A DNA stretch of 64,000 nucleotides from Cristatella mucedo (taxonomy: Eukaryota; Bryozoa; Phylactolaemata; Cristatellidae): NCBI GenBank assembly GCA_009760855.2, contig WPIO01000002.1, forward strand, positions 7,980,001 to 8,044,000. The letters are read 5' to 3'. Below the pieces are notes generated by a model that was not told the origin of the DNA, did not search any database, and saw only the letters and a program-made list of their open reading frames with translations. Position numbers and translations under genes: made by a program. This document shows positions 1 through 16,400 of the stretch, piece by piece; position 1 is the stretch's first letter; every line of letters starts with the position of its first letter.

Positions 1-192
1 ATCCGCATAAAAGCGGAGTCTTGAATAATGTGTAGTTCCTGTTCGTTTGAAGTTCCGCTCCCCGAGATTATTTCAAAGTAAATTAGTAACAATAACGGGA
101 ATAATAAAAATAACAGTAAGATATTAATTACGGCTCTCTAAAATCATTATATGGGAAAAACTTTCATATATGACTCAATGTGGTCACATCAG

Positions 193-224
<32 letters not shown>

Positions 225-245
225 ATATAAATAAATAGACATATA

Positions 246-248
<3 letters not shown>

Positions 249-339
<91 letters not shown>
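249..339. repeat. (AT)n microsatellite, with (AC)n just upstream
   Basis: About 90 bp of pure AT dinucleotides, preceded by an AC run at about 192-218. Confidence 0.97.
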
Positions 340-342
<3 letters not shown>

Positions 343-345
343 GAA

Positions 346-1184
346 ATCATGACAAATAGTTCATCTTTCTATTTCTGCACGCTGTCTTGGTTCGTTCCTC
401 TATGCTGTCACTCATTCTCAAGGGAAATAGGTCAGCAATTTCGTGCTATCGCATTGATACGATACTGGCTAGACGGGTACTCGACGGGGCGGTGCTTGTG
501 CGCGGCGCACGCGTTAACCTGCATTCACGTGGTCTCTATTTCTAATTTTAATGATCATCTCTTCAATACCATTATGGTCAAAATAATTCGACAAGGATCG
601 CCGAAGAGCGCGTAGAACATCGGAGGAAGCTAGCGAGCGCAACTATTAGCCACGCTCAAGATGGACCGACATGCACTGGTCAAGTGGACTGCAAGCTGCT
701 GTGCTGCTCGTTTGTCGGCACTTCGCTGCAAAGGAAGAGCACCAGAGCTTCCGATCTGCACCCCCCCCGGAAAATCGTTCAGGGCGCCGTCAAAGACTCG
801 CGAGAGCCAAGGTTCAGCGTAGCTATAGCGTCAGCTGCTGGTGGCCATCTTAAAATGGCGGCGCTCGTCGAGCTCCGCGGGTCGCTCGCGGAGCAGCAGT
901 CGGTTCAGAGGCTCTTGGCTGTGGCATTTGAAGAGGTGAAGAGGCGAGGGAGGCCGGGCGAGGCCGCTCGCTGCAGCTGCCAACCTCTGCCGCAGCTCGG
1001 ATCGACAATGGCCTCTGGACTCGTTGCTCCGCCTGCCGGCGGCTTTTCAGGGTCGCTCGTCGGACCCTGGGATTCTGTGCCCGCGCTCTGCGGAGTTTGT
1101 CGTTCTTGCCTATTCAAGCCGTCTGCTGGCCGCGGGAAGGAATGAATGAATGCAAAAGCGGCGTTGCCAGTTATGTTTTCCGCT
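346..1184. other. No gene recognised
   Basis: Unique-looking sequence turning GC-richer after 660. Several short open frames exist, none with a recognisable domain. Confidence 0.5.
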
Positions 1185-1345
1185 ATTTTGGCCCAGGGGG
1201 TAAGGTGCTCGCCTTTGACGACCGAGGTCGTAGGCTCGAGCCCTGCGACATATATGAACCGCCCGGATAGAGATCAGGGGCTATGCAAGATAATTATCTT
1301 TACATCATATTTATATATTTTGAGCCGACTAGATGAATTTAGGTA
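1185..1345 (+). repeat. SINE-2 copy (tRNA head plus LINE-A-like tail)
   Basis: Box A-like GGCCCAGGGGGTAAGGTGC and box B-like GGCTCGAGCCC are followed by a decayed tail (CGCCCGGATAGAGATCAGG, then GCTATGCAAGA) that parallels the LINE-A 3' hairpin. Confidence 0.75.
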
Positions 1346-1599
1346 AGCGACATGCAAATATTGACGGGTGCCTGTACTTGGACAGTACAGACACACCTGC
1401 GGTACGTTTGAAAGGGTGAGCTGATTTGACAGAATCATTTACATGCAGCATTACATACTGCGTATGTAGCAGCAGAACAGCCGTACAAGCTATCGCTACC
1501 GCTTGCAGTGAGGATCAAAGGATCACCCACAGCCGAACTCGAATTCACGGCGTAGGCGGCGACGAGCGAGCGGCTCACATGCGGGCTAAGCTAACTACA

Positions 1600-1785
1600 T
1601 TTGCATGCTGACCCTGTGCATGTCACCCCTAACCATGTTATTCATTTTGTTTGTTTATCAAGCATGATTTTACTCACCAACCATTCAATTGCATTTCCCT
1701 TTGCAGCAAATGTAAAGCGCCAAGAGAGAGAGATTAAGTTCTCTGAGGGCGCTTTATCAAGTGCATTATTATTATTAAGCTGCAA
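1600..1785 (+). repeat. LINE-A 3' end, 5'-truncated
   Basis: Contains the family stretch GCATGCTGACCCTGTGCATG, then GCAAATGTAAAGCGCC and CTCTGAGGGCGCTTTATCAA with a short ATT tail. It matches the 3' end of the longer minus-strand copy near 32 kb. Confidence 0.8.
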
Positions 1786-2199
1786 CTGTCGGTTTCCTCG
1801 TGAAAAGGAGCTACGGCTTAATACTAGCACAGCGCCCTCAGACTGGTACTTGAATCTCGAGGCACTATGCAAGGTCAAGGACATTCATTTGGTGCGGTTT
1901 CTTGAGAAGCGTCGCGGTGAAACGGTCAGGCAGATATATTCTCCGTCGGAATGTCTGTCGATAACCAATCGGGCTGAGCCCGAATTCAGATATGCAGAGC
2001 TGCCGCTGACGCCCTCGCAGAAGCAGGTGAAAGCAATGTGTCCAGCGGTGAGCGGACTCCGGATTCGAGCCCGCTCGCGACTTCTCGCACGGACGGTGAC
2101 AATGTCCAGGACCCCTTCGTAAGCAAAGGCCGTTACAGGGGTTGGCCTCCGGCATAGACCGAGCTCGGTTTCTCGGTGCTGCGCCGTCGCCGCCCGTGG

Positions 2200-5299
<3,100 letters not shown>

Positions 5300-5300
<1 letters not shown>

Positions 5301-5470
5301 TTTGCATGCTGATCCTGCGCATGTCACCTCTAGCCACGCTAGGCTTGCTGTAATCTAGCATACTACCGCCAACCATTCGACAGTTCTTCCTTTGCCGAAT
5401 ATGTTAAGTGCCTGAAAAGAGATCAAGTTCTCTGAGGGCGCTATTTAAATGCGTCATTATTCTTATTATA
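5300..5470 (+). repeat. LINE-A 3' end, 5'-truncated
   Basis: Shows GCATGCTGATCCTGCGCATG, GTTAAGTGCCTGAAAAGAGA and CTCTGAGGGCGCTATTTAAA, the conserved LINE-A tail, ending in an ATT-like run. Confidence 0.8.
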
Positions 5471-6229
5471 AGGAAATAACAATTTGTGGAATCAAGTGAA
5501 GGAAAATGTGCGAGTGTCATCCGGCGCGTCGCAGGCGCTGCGGTTGTTTCGTGCGAAGTCGCGACGAGGTAGATGCTCTTCACAAGGTGAGTGAGGCGAG
5601 TGCTTGCGTCCTGCTGCTCCGTGCGGCCGTGGCGGCGCCCGTTACCGCGATGTCTACGCAACGACCGCATCGACTCGGCACTTTTTTCCACGGGGTCTGT
5701 CGCAGACTGACCTGACCGACCTCGTCGCTCCACCAACGTCCTCCTAATTCTGCTACGCTCCTCGCCACCCTTTGGTTCGCGAGGTGAAAACAGCTGGCCG
5801 CAGATCGAGCACATTAAGCCGAGCAGCCGGGACGCGTGCATTCTTCCCCTAAGCTGCCCGAGCCGCCGCTGACTCAGCCGAAGTAATTTTAGTTTCAAAG
5901 CCTCCTCCTTGTTTTGTTTTAATCGCTTTCCTTGCTTCCAGTTTAGTGCTAGCACAGCTCATCTTTATGGTCAATCGGAAATGATGGCTTGATTACGCTT
6001 GCGCAACCGAATTCGCTCTGAAAGCCGAAATGCTCTCTCCGCAAATGACGCACCTAGTCGCTGCTGCAGCTGCTGTTTCGAGCAGCGTGCGCTCGATTGC
6101 ATCCGAAAGCGGTCAGGATAATTTGAGAATGAGAAGCTGCGATATTCTGCCCATGCGTCACTTTTCGTCTCCGTTGAAACCAGCACCGTACGCCGGTGAT
6201 GCTGCGCCCATTTCCAAAGGAGGGGGCGG

Positions 6230-6302
6230 CGAGAAGAGTACAGAGGGTACGAGAAGAGTACTAGGGTACGAGAAGAGTACAGAGGGTATGAGAAGAGTAC
6301 AG
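6230..6302. repeat. Short minisatellite, about four units
   Basis: Units of about 18-20 bp around GAGAAGAGTACAGAGGGTAC repeat with small changes. Confidence 0.85.
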
Positions 6303-7781
6303 CTTAAGTTTTCCAATTAGTCTGGCTAAGTGGCCGGATCGGCCTCAACGAGAGCTGCAGAGTTTCGAGCCCCCGCTGTGCTGACAACGGCCTCTTTAGC
6401 CGTCCCTTCCGGTGGCTCCTCACCCCCCCACACAGGTGACTATCGGATTTCCAGAAATGATGGCTATGAGCGTTGCGTTGCGCGGCTCTAGAGAATCGTC
6501 GAGCGGTGTGCAAACAAGATGCGAAAAGGAGCCGGCTCACACTTGATATTCTTTCAGACGAGCTACACACACAGGAAGTCAGAGCTGCCGCGTGCCCTGT
6601 GCGAGCGTGCACGCCTTCTACGCACGCACGAGCACAAGCGCTCAGACTCGGGTGTCCAGAGCCGTCGGGTGCCGGTCGTCCGTTCGACTGGAGAGGGCGA
6701 ATTGTAGACGCACCGACGGCGCGATTCATACTCGGTAATAGCGTGAAGAGACTGGCCGAGTGGCGCGCAGCTGAAGGCACTCCGAAATGGGAGTAGAAAT
6801 TATTTCTTTTTATGACGGTGGATCTGCAGAGGCTTCTGGACCTTCGTGTGCCTACGAAAAGGAGCTTCAACCTCTTCCACAGTAACGAGCGAGACTTGTA
6901 TCTAGTGGGGTTTCAGAGCCTCTGTCTGGACAGCACTCCTTCGGCACGCCACGTCAAGGTCACTCAACCAAGGAAGGCCACCGATGTTTTCAGATGGAGC
7001 TATATAAGCTTGCTGCGAAGATGGCTTTCAGGGCGCGGCTCAAGGGCATAGTCACGTGAGTAGGAAAAGCTGAGCGAAGCAGATGCGTCTTTATCCGAGG
7101 CTTTAAGTGACGCAATGTCGGTGCAGGTCAGTGAGGGAAGCCAGAAGTGAGTTTCAGACTGTCAGTGCACACGAATTGAAGGCTCGAACACTAAGCTTTT
7201 CAAACGGAGCGAGGAGTGTTGAGACGACCGGAAGCCGAGAATCAGGGGGGGGGGTTCGAGAGCACGTGACTGAAGAGGCAAGGACGTCTCGTAGGTAGGC
7301 GCATGTGCAAGCAGTCGAAGCAATCTGTAAGAAAGGGAGAGGGTCTCTAATGCCGACTCGACGTTCGATTGAGAGCCAGTGAAGCTCGCAAGATGTGCGA
7401 ACTTTCGTGTGCTGTCGCGCGATCGACTAATAGGGATTGCCTATGCGCGCATCACGCCCAGAGAGACTTTCTCGACAGCAGATTTGACGAAATTGATGTC
7501 ACAGCACAGCAACTTCGACCGTCGACCCTGGACTCATTCCTTCGGGGAAGCGAAACTGTCAATAAAAACGTAGGCGACAGTATGGCGGCTTCGCCACACT
7601 GAAGCTTACACCAACCTGGTCATTATCGCTAAAAACTTCCTCAGTGACGGCGGTAGTTTCTGAAAACTGGCTTCGTAAAAGAGAGCGACGCGATGGATGC
7701 GACGTCCGTTGGCAGCGATGCACTTGGAACCGCGTCTCTCGCTTGCTTTCTCTATATTAAGACCCCAATTAAGACCACGAT

Positions 7782-7872
7782 ATATAATATATAATATATT
7801 ATATTATATATAATATAAAATAATATAATATTATATATCTATCTATTATATTATATACTATTATATATACTA
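7782..7872. repeat. AT-only low-complexity tract
   Basis: About 90 bp of irregular TA/ATA sequence with short palindromic TATATAATATAT units. Confidence 0.9.
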
Positions 7873-8374
7873 GATCCCGATAGTCGCTCCGTTTCCTTGC
7901 GATTCTTTCCTTCCGATCAGTTCCAGCCAACCGTGAAGTGAACAGGAAGAGACGCGTATTTTTTTCGCAGCTACTACCAGCGGCTAGCGCCCAGCCGTGA
8001 CGCACGGTAGGCATTTTCGCGGTCTTGCCGCGCGATTGCGGGCAGGAGGTGATTGCCGAAACAGCCAGAGGCAAGAGATCGCCCCGCCGCCGGGCGGCCG
8101 TCTTTACAGACAAGCCGATTTGCAGGCAGCGTCCGATCAGCGAGCGATGAATAAGCACGGCCTTACAAAGATTACGACCCCTTTGCAGGTGCGACCTACC
8201 CGTAGGCTAGAAGCGTGCATCGCCCCGCGATGAGAACATGGATGCTGGCGACGGAAGCGCACTTTTGCGACGGCGGCGGTGGATGGACAAAGGAGGCAAA
8301 AGCGTAGGGAGACTTATGGCACTAGCAATGTAGCAAAGCTCAGGCTCTCCGGTCTCGTTCAGGTGAGAGCGGCG

Positions 8375-8375
<1 letters not shown>

Positions 8376-8409
<34 letters not shown>
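8376..8409. repeat. (CCG)n tract
   Basis: About 11 CCG units in a GC-rich patch. Confidence 0.9.
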
Positions 8410-8410
<1 letters not shown>

Positions 8411-8889
8411 GCCTACCGGGCTATAGTCGCCGCCGACTGTCTCGGTCGTCCATCCGTCGCGTCCAGCGACGGCGACTCGGCGACCGTTGAACGACTGCCG
8501 ACGGTGGCGCAAGACGCAATGAGCACATAAGCGTCACGAGGCCGTGCGGCGCTAAATGGCGTCTGCCGGCTAGCGCCCTGAGCGAGAGGCGAGCAGAGTG
8601 CAGGCAGCGACGTACTCAGCTCGCCCTCCGGCCGCGAAGGGTGAGGCGGCTGGTAATTAAAAATCCTATTCGCGCGCCAGAGCGCCGAGTGGGACGCCGC
8701 AGGCGACGCTCTCCAATATGCCGTTTCATATTGCGAGCCTCGATGTGATTAATTTTTCAGGTGCGACGACGGCGAAGTTGCACCAGTGCACTGCCCTCGA
8801 TCGACCGAGGCGTGTGGTAATCCCGTCTCCGCAGCCTCCACCAACTGCCCAAGCCCCAGACGACACGATGCCGCAGGGGAGAATGTGGC

Positions 8890-9055
8890 TCGTTTGGGCT
8901 GTTTCTAATATATAATTCAGTTGCATAGCACTCTGAGAAAGCTTAAGGTCTTCATCCAGGCGTATGACATGCGCAGCAGGGTTCGAGCCCACGACCTTAG
9001 TCGTTACCGGCAAGCACCGCACCCCTGGGCCAAACCGTTTGACCATCTGGCCGCA
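8890..9055 (-). repeat. SINE-2 copy
   Basis: On the minus strand: GGCCCAGGGGTGCGGTGC (box A-like), GTGGGCTCGAACCCTGC (box B-like), then a tail GCCTGGATGAAGACCTTAAG and GAGTGCTATGCAACTG. Confidence 0.75.
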
Positions 9056-9328
9056 TCCTGGCGGGCACAAGCTCATGGCGACTTGCGAGCTTCCGGCAGC
9101 TGTCGCGCCGCTTGCGGCTCGGCGGAGAGTCGGCTCGTCGACCCCCGGAGCTCGGATTCGCACGCCAAATGGTGGACAGAAGCTTCAGCAAGCCAAGCCA
9201 TTCGCAGCCAGAGATCGCCAAGCGTTCGAGCGGGCAGGCGCGAGGTGCTCATTCGTCGAAGAGCCCTCCGCAAAGAATCAAGAGAGACGGACGCAAACGC
9301 GCGCTCCCGCCAGAGGTCGCCAGCGTCA

Positions 9329-9391
9329 ATGGCTGCGACGGACGGCGTCGGTCCCGAGCCTGATGAGCTAGGCATACGGGGGGGGGGGGGG

Positions 9392-9435
<44 letters not shown>

Positions 9436-9661
9436 TGCCCCGGATGTCACGAGTGCGAGGTGTCAGCAATCGGCGACGAGTGAGAGTTTGCCTTGCTTGC
9501 CACGAAAATTGGCTACCGTACCGCACTGCGGCGGCGGCGGCGGCGGCGGCGAATCGTTTGGCTACCTTGGTCTCGCTATGGCATCGAGTCCTGAAATGAG
9601 CATTTTGTCGCAGGACCGTCGGGCTCTGCTTGATAATGAAAAAAGAAAAATATCAGCTGGT
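9329..9661 (+). CDS. Weak candidate 5' coding exon, unknown protein
   Basis: From ATG at 9329 an open frame gives MAATDGVGPEPDELGIR, a Gly run from a G16 and GGC repeat, a second Gly run, and then ALLDNEKRKISAG up to a possible donor GGT|GTAACG. The part after the Gly runs (near 9577-9661) has mixed, protein-like composition. No family is recognised, no partner exon was found downstream, and the frame continues for only seven codons past the donor. It may simply be a chance open frame in GC-rich DNA. Confidence 0.25.
9378..9433. repeat. G16 run plus (GGC)n tract
   Basis: Sixteen G followed by about 13 GGC units; a shorter GGC run of about seven units lies at 9530-9550. Confidence 0.93.
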
Positions 9662-9689
9662 GTAACGGCTTCGTTTGTGTAGCTTCTGG

Positions 9690-9830
9690 AAAAAAGAACG
9701 TCGACGGCTATTGCCACCGCTCGCAGTTGGCAATAAAGGATCCTCCACCGCTGCAGGATTCGAACCCACGACAAGATAGGCGCAGTAAGCCGATGGGCAG
9801 ATCTATTCCTTGTCGCAGTACGCGGTCGCT
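9690..9830 (-). repeat. SINE-1 copy
   Basis: Shows GCAGTTGGCAATAAAGGATC, GCTGCAGGATTCGAACCCAC (box B complement) and GACGGCTATTGCCACCGC in the order typical of the family; the box A end is decayed. Confidence 0.7.
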
Positions 9831-10049
9831 CGCCTGGGCACACTGCCCGCACATGCTACACTGGGTGTCTTCTCACGCGTTTTTCTAGGCGCCCATCTAA
9901 CCGCGACCGCGTGCTTGTCAGGTGCTCTTGGTCGTTGCTTCTCTGGTAGCGAGTCGCAAAGCGCTTAAATAGACGATTGTTTCCTTTGGGTGCACGGAGT
10001 GCAAAAGAATCCTTCGCGCTTTTCTTATTACGGTTGCTATATTTAGCAG

Positions 10050-10145
10050 CAGAAGAGCTTTTAGAGGTTTGACAAGGGATCGAGTGCTGACGTCCTCGGA
10101 ACCCACAAGTTGGGTCGTGAAATGCGAGCACCTCATGCCCACCTT
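10050..10145 (-). repeat. SINE-1 copy, partial
   Basis: AGTTGGGTCGTGAAATGCGA and GCACCTCATGCCCACC match the head of the family; the tail is cut short to AGCAGCAGAAGAGC. Confidence 0.6.
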
Positions 10146-10730
10146 CATGATTCACCATGATGAGCACCTCGTGCCCACCTGCCTCCTTGGGCCGAGGCGC
10201 CGCGGCAGGAAGAGAATGAGCTGCATTTCCGGCAGCTCCGGCAGTCGAGCAGCGCGTGCTGCAGAAGCGCGACGAGCACGAGCGAGTTGATGGCGCGAGG
10301 CGGCTCGGACCGAATTATTCGCGAAACCCTTGTAATACTGGAGAATCCAGAGCTGAGCGCAGCGAGTTTTCGTTTGAATGTCTGCTGACACGACCGTGAG
10401 CTTGGAGCGCTAGACAATAAATTGAATCAACTCCGCAATGTCCGGTCGAGATGGTTGACCAAAGCAAAACTTGCGATTGTCACTGCAGCTGCGTGGGCTT
10501 GCGGGAATCCGGCTAACCTGTAAGTTCGACAAGGTGAGTGGTTTTATATCAGTAAGTAGATTCGCAATCCGGAATCTTGTAATGAATTGTTTATGACCTT
10601 GATCGGTAGCAACCAGCTTTACCGAACGCATGCCTCCGCTGAGCATACTATAGATGCAACGCCGTTGAAACAGTTGGGCGAGAGTAGCAAGTAAGTATAG
10701 TAAACTAAAGTTACAAACAGCCTCATTTTT

Positions 10731-10845
10731 ATTGAGCACTGCAAGCGGCGATTACTCCGCTTGCAGTGCTCAATAAAGGATTGCGTGCTGTAGCACTCGA
10801 TCCTACGACCCGGAGCTTTGCCCCGAGGTGGGTAGAACAGGTTCA
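10731..10845 (-). repeat. SINE-1 copy with a perfect hairpin
   Basis: CTTGCAGTGCTCAATAAAGG and ACTCGATCCTACGACCCGG mark the family. The segment 10731-10774 forms an 18-bp perfect inverted repeat with an 8-base loop, not seen in the other copies. Confidence 0.75.
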
Positions 10846-12769
10846 TGCAGATGTTGCACGCTGCCTCTTCGCAATGTTGCTCTCTGAGTTTAACGCAATA
10901 CCTCAGCTGAACTAGTTAGTTCAGGTGGTTGTGTCAAGTTTGTGCAGACTAAAATTAGCGTGTAACGCCCTTCTCGGGCGCTGTCTCAGGATTGCCAGGC
11001 AGCATTTCCCTGGCTAGTGGTTACTAACTGCATCCAATCGCTGGGCAGCACATCATCCGGTTATTGCACTCTAGTACTCGCAGTATATCCTCTTGACTGC
11101 AACCAATTGCAGGGTACCCTTCCTGTTTCTGCGAGGTCCGGAATTGCATATGGACTGAATGAAGTAGGGTCGGGTTATGCCCCACCCTATGGGATTTAGC
11201 TCCAGTGACAGCACATTTATTGATATTTCTCAAATACTGATGGAGTGGAACGAACGGCATTCAAATTGGCGCCAACTACAAGGGTAACATAAGCTATCTT
11301 TTGACGCAACCGCAACTGTCCTATTGACCTTCTGATAGCATGTAATAGTCAAGGTCACGTTGTCGCCGGATTATTTATAAATGAATATTTTGGTAAAATC
11401 AACAGATTCAACACCATGTACTTTGAAACTATGCAAATTTCCTCAATAGATGTGAGACACTTGTTTCTAACACCATATCTAAAGCAACAAACAATATATT
11501 TGACATGTCAACTTTGCATGCATCTCCAAAAAAGTCAAGTTCAAGAACACTAGGGTCATGTGCAGCTATATTAACAAAACAGACAACCATTATGATCTGG
11601 CATCCATTAAATCTAATCAAGGCCATCTTACTATCCAAATTTCACGTTGCTGGTTTGCAAATTGGCCATTCTGTTGAATTTTTACCTGGTACCGAAGAAA
11701 AGTGTTGGGAGAAATTCTCGAACCCAGCTGATGCTTTAAAGCATGCGAACTATGAATAGAAAGCCCGTGTCACTCGGTTTACTGTTGTGGTTTGTGTTTC
11801 TATGTACGCATGATTCGATCATCGACACTTGGGCTCGCCGGCACTCAGCCAGTGCAGGCAGACTGGTAAGTGCCCTAAATCACCCCAGGGTCAAACAGCT
11901 GGTGGCTGTGGTCTAGAGACAGGCCGGTGGTCAGCTGTGGTCTGACGGCTGTGGTTTATCCGCAGGCCGGCTTAGTCCTCACTCCAAATCACGGGATGAG
12001 TTGCGGCTGGGAGGGAGTGGGCGAGGAGGGAACGCCAACCGGGGAGAGGGAGAGTCGAGTGGGAGTAGGGGCAGAAGGGAGCCGTTCGCCCTTCGGCTCC
12101 TTGTATTAAATTGTTGGTGGCGGTCGTCGGCTGGCTCTCTGCTGTGCCTATCAAAACCAACAACTGTCACAAAACTTACAAAATACATACGAGGCCCGGA
12201 GCTTCTAGTTAATGAACGACCGCCGAATGTGTCGAAAAAGAAAAATCACTTCGAGTGTATGCTTGAATTGTTAATTGCTTGAGAGTCTAACGTGTCGCTT
12301 ACATGAAATTCTTGACTGAGCCACAGGTCCAAGGTCCAAGCTCTAACTTAAGTACCGCGCCGCTGACGAATCGAGACTTGCTAGACACTGAAGAGCCTGC
12401 ATTTCGCCTCTTGACTCTTTGACGCTCAAAAAAGCGTGAGCCAATTCGGTCGTGCACGAATCAAATGTGAGCGGGAGAAAATATCTCTGGAAGTTTTCCG
12501 TTTGCGGGTACTTCCTCTCTGCAACCAAGCGAGCGAGCGCCTGAGCCTTTCGAGGCGCAGGCGCTCGGCTTCTAGCTGCTCGTCACCGCTAGACAGTAGT
12601 AGACCGCTAGTAGACCGCTGACGAGGATCGGACAAGTGCAGGCAAACTAGCGGCGCGTGTAGACGCGAGACAACTTTACAGGTCCCGGAATCCGCCTAGC
12701 CAAACCCTGTCATTTACATCAGGTCTCGAGGCAGAAATTGCTGGCGTTCTACTGGACAAGCAGTTTTAT
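10846..12769. other. No gene recognised
   Basis: AT/GC-balanced sequence with short open frames only. Nothing repeated elsewhere in the window was noticed apart from the flanking SINE and LINE ends. Confidence 0.5.
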
Positions 12770-12930
12770 TTGACAAGGTAATGTAACGTATCTGCTGCTG
12801 CAACTCCGCCAAGCCACAAAGACCAAGTGCGTATGATGCAGGAGCGTTTTCAATAGTTAGCTCGAAGCCTAAGCGGCTTTCAGTACGTATGCGGTGCCAA
12901 CAGACTTTCTCTCGTGCAACGAAGAGAGCT
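12770..12930 (-). repeat. LINE-B 3' end, solo
   Basis: The complement of the LINE-B end: AGCGGCTTTCAGTACGTATG, CGGTGCCAACAGACTTTCTC and TCGTGCAACGAAGAGAG. Confidence 0.7.
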
Positions 12931-13141
12931 TTAGAAGCATAGCTGACATGGCCCCTATCACCTTGGTAGATGCAGCTCTGAACAACATTGATTAATACTG
13001 AATGCAAGTCTGCCGTTTAGAGTAGAGATGACACAGGAGTACATGTCCTGAGGTGTGCGTTACATACCATTGCTTCCTTAGGGCACACTATCCCCAGAAA
13101 TGAGGTACATGATGAGCTAAAAGGAGAATCTGTAGAGGGAG

Positions 13142-13470
<329 letters not shown>

Positions 13471-13499
13471 GAGAGAGAGAGAAATAGAGAGGGAAGAGA

Positions 13500-16400
13500 G
13501 AGTCTGATCCGAAGTGTACGGGGATCAATTTTACCATGCAGTCGTTCATTTACAGATCGTATTCAAGGGCTGCACCCAATAAAAGTACTGCACCAAGTAA
13601 TGCGTATAAGTGAAATTTTATCTAATTTCAATTAACTCATTGATTTTGGAGAAAGTCCAGTTTCTTGTATAGGAAAACAATGATGGACGCAGGAATTTGA
13701 AAGGCTTCCAATAACGAATATTAGGCGTTTCAAAATGATGCACTGCCTGTTTTGGCTGAGGGAGGTGGAGTGAGCAAATACAGAAGCTGCATATCAACCA
13801 CCTTGCACTCACATTTTAGTGGTTTGTTTGTTTGTCCTTACCCACCATGATATAAACGAATGTTTACTGAAGTGATTGAGGTATTGTTCTGGGCGTGGCC
13901 CAAAATATCACTCCTTTACTGTTACGTGTGACTTCTAGCAGCCATGCATTTAGACTATAGAGATTTAGCACCATGCATTTAGACTATAGAGTACAATAGT
14001 AAAACAGCGAGACCGTTGGAGCTTAAGAAGAGTATTCTTGAAAGTAAAACATCACTGGGTATCCAAGGGCAGGTTGTGTCATCCTCTGACATTTCCTTTA
14101 CATGCCGAAACTTCTTTTGGCCAGCGGAAATCAATTGCTGGCGTAGTCTCTCAAGATTGTGCAACGAGCCCTCTGTGCGACTGCAAAGTTAGCACGTCTG
14201 AACTGAGTCCGTATTGCTATGCTGCGAGATTAGGAAGTGTGATCAAAGTATCATTATGGTACGCGAAGCTCCAACGACCTGCTATTAGGATTTCAGTTTA
14301 GACTTCTGGCTATGCGGTGATGGGATAAGCTCTGGGACCATGTGGTGGATAAGCTCTGGGACCATCTGGTGGATAAGCTCTGCGACCAGCGAAGTCATAG
14401 CTCTTCCTCCGTGGTGGACTAGTAAAGTGCCTCGTTGGAATTTGGTAACACAGTGCAATGTAAATCCGTAAGGCGCTTCAGTCCCATACATATTTCTTGA
14501 ACAAGCGGTTCTATCTCTCTCTCTCTCTCTCTATCCACAAGTGCAAAGCGAAGGAATCCATCATCAAATCACAAACAACGGAATAAAACACCAGGGTGGC
14601 GTAATTGCCGTGCAAAACTAGCAAGAACCAGCTCTGCATTAGGCCTTTAATATGAAAACCCCTCAGCTGTCAATCAAAGTTGCTACTTCAAGAGTGAGTC
14701 AAGCCACGGTGTACTAAGGTGAGAAAAATACAAGTTCTAAGCTTAGATGTAGGTTAACATTGAGGCATTCGTAAAGATTCCAGGCGCTCAGGTAGCAGGC
14801 GCTGGTTATGGTAGCAGTCATTGCAGAGACTGATGATCCCCCTCGGACCGACGCAGGACATTACCGTCGAGAAAGCCAGAGGTGAGGCAACTTGCACGTC
14901 ACGGCTGCGGTTAAATCGCAGCTGTCGACCTGCTGAATGCAAGAGAAACACTCACTTCACTGTTAGCGGTGCTATACAATTTGTCTGTTAGAATGTCTGC
15001 GTTCGATGTGCCCTTATAAAGTGAGCACAGACCTGGCTCCGACATGCGATTAATTAACATTGACGCCTACAGCGGAGTCGTGGGGGGCAGCCAATAGTTA
15101 TGGAAAAATAAAGATTCAGCCGCTGGAGCACTTCAAAATTCATCCTTAAAGCACTTTCTGTTTACAGCCTAATGGATGAGCACATTTGACAAGAGCTCTG
15201 CAACGTATCGGTATTGAATGACGTATCGGGATTGAATGACGGGCTCATACTGGAAGTATAGGCGTAAAGGCAAACGGGTATTTCATCTACTGCAAATACT
15301 GCGAGCCACCACTACTGCCACCGCATCTCTTTTCCTAGCTACTTGCCTTTCCTGCCGTTCACTCTCTGGTTCTCGCCTGCCTGTTTGGCTTCTGCTATAG
15401 TTTAAAGCTAGCTATGAAAAGCAAGTGGTTTTACATAGGTACGGGATTCGGAAAGGCTACAGTATTACCTCTCTTGAGATCTCTCTCTCTCTCTCTTAGT
15501 TTTTAATTTTCTCCATCTCTATCGTCTTTTCCATCTATCCGAAGCCCTTCATTTTGATTTACCTCTGAAGTTGATATATGATTCGGGTATAGAGTAATAT
15601 CAGCTGTGGCAGTGCATCGTTACCAAAGCAGATGCGAAGCTAGCACTTATTAGCCTGACGAACAAAGGGCTGGGAATTTATCGCTTTGCTTGCTTTCGAA
15701 CTGCATGAATTTAGTAAAATAAATTATTATTACATTTTTATAATCCCATAATCGCGTTTATGAACTATTAAAGGCGGCCAAGTAGAAGGTAAGCCATTAT
15801 TAGAGATTAAATTTGCTTGGCTAATATAACCAGAGCAGAAGAGTAGATAATTTCGAAAAAAGCGACACGATGGTAACTCTACAGCAGAAAGCCACCTGAA
15901 AGGTCTGCCTGAGCTAAATGTCTTTGATCCCGCCTCTACCACATTACACCCTCATTAAGGTATGCCGTGCAGCCAACGGGCAGTACGCGTAAACAGATCG
16001 ACGTTCAAGTCCATCGGCGTCTGAAGCTATATTTCGTTTCGGTGCTTCAAGAGAGTGGTTTAACTTTCTAGCCGAGAGCCGAATCATAGAAGCACATGCA
16101 TATGCAACAAGAATCGACAGCTTGCCTATAGTTTCATGCTTGAATCGTTTAGTTGCATGCTCGAATCACCAGATGTCACAACCGCCAGCTCGGTCGCGGA
16201 ATCCTACGTCTAGCTGTGGCACTGGCCTGAGATACGTGCTAAGCAGCACGAAAAGGGTCAGGTCAAACACATGCGATCACTCCAGCGCTTAATATAAACG
16301 AAGGGCCGAGTAAGGCAGAGCATCGCTTATCCGAGGCGAGATCCACGGGTCCACGAAGTTTGGCTTTGACGGAATCAATCCTCAATGCAAGCGGCCCATC

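Larger units (their letters stand above)
5471..8889. other. No gene recognised; moderately GC-rich
   Basis: Contains a minisatellite near 6.25 kb, an AT-only tract near 7.8 kb and a CCG tract near 8.4 kb. A strong donor-like GTGAGT at 5587 follows a short open segment from 5506, but no acceptor or protein family supports an exon. Confidence 0.5.

Noticed and set aside
5506-5586. Short open segment from ATG at 5506 to a strong donor GTGAGT
   Set aside because: There is no convincing acceptor, no family similarity and no partner exon downstream.
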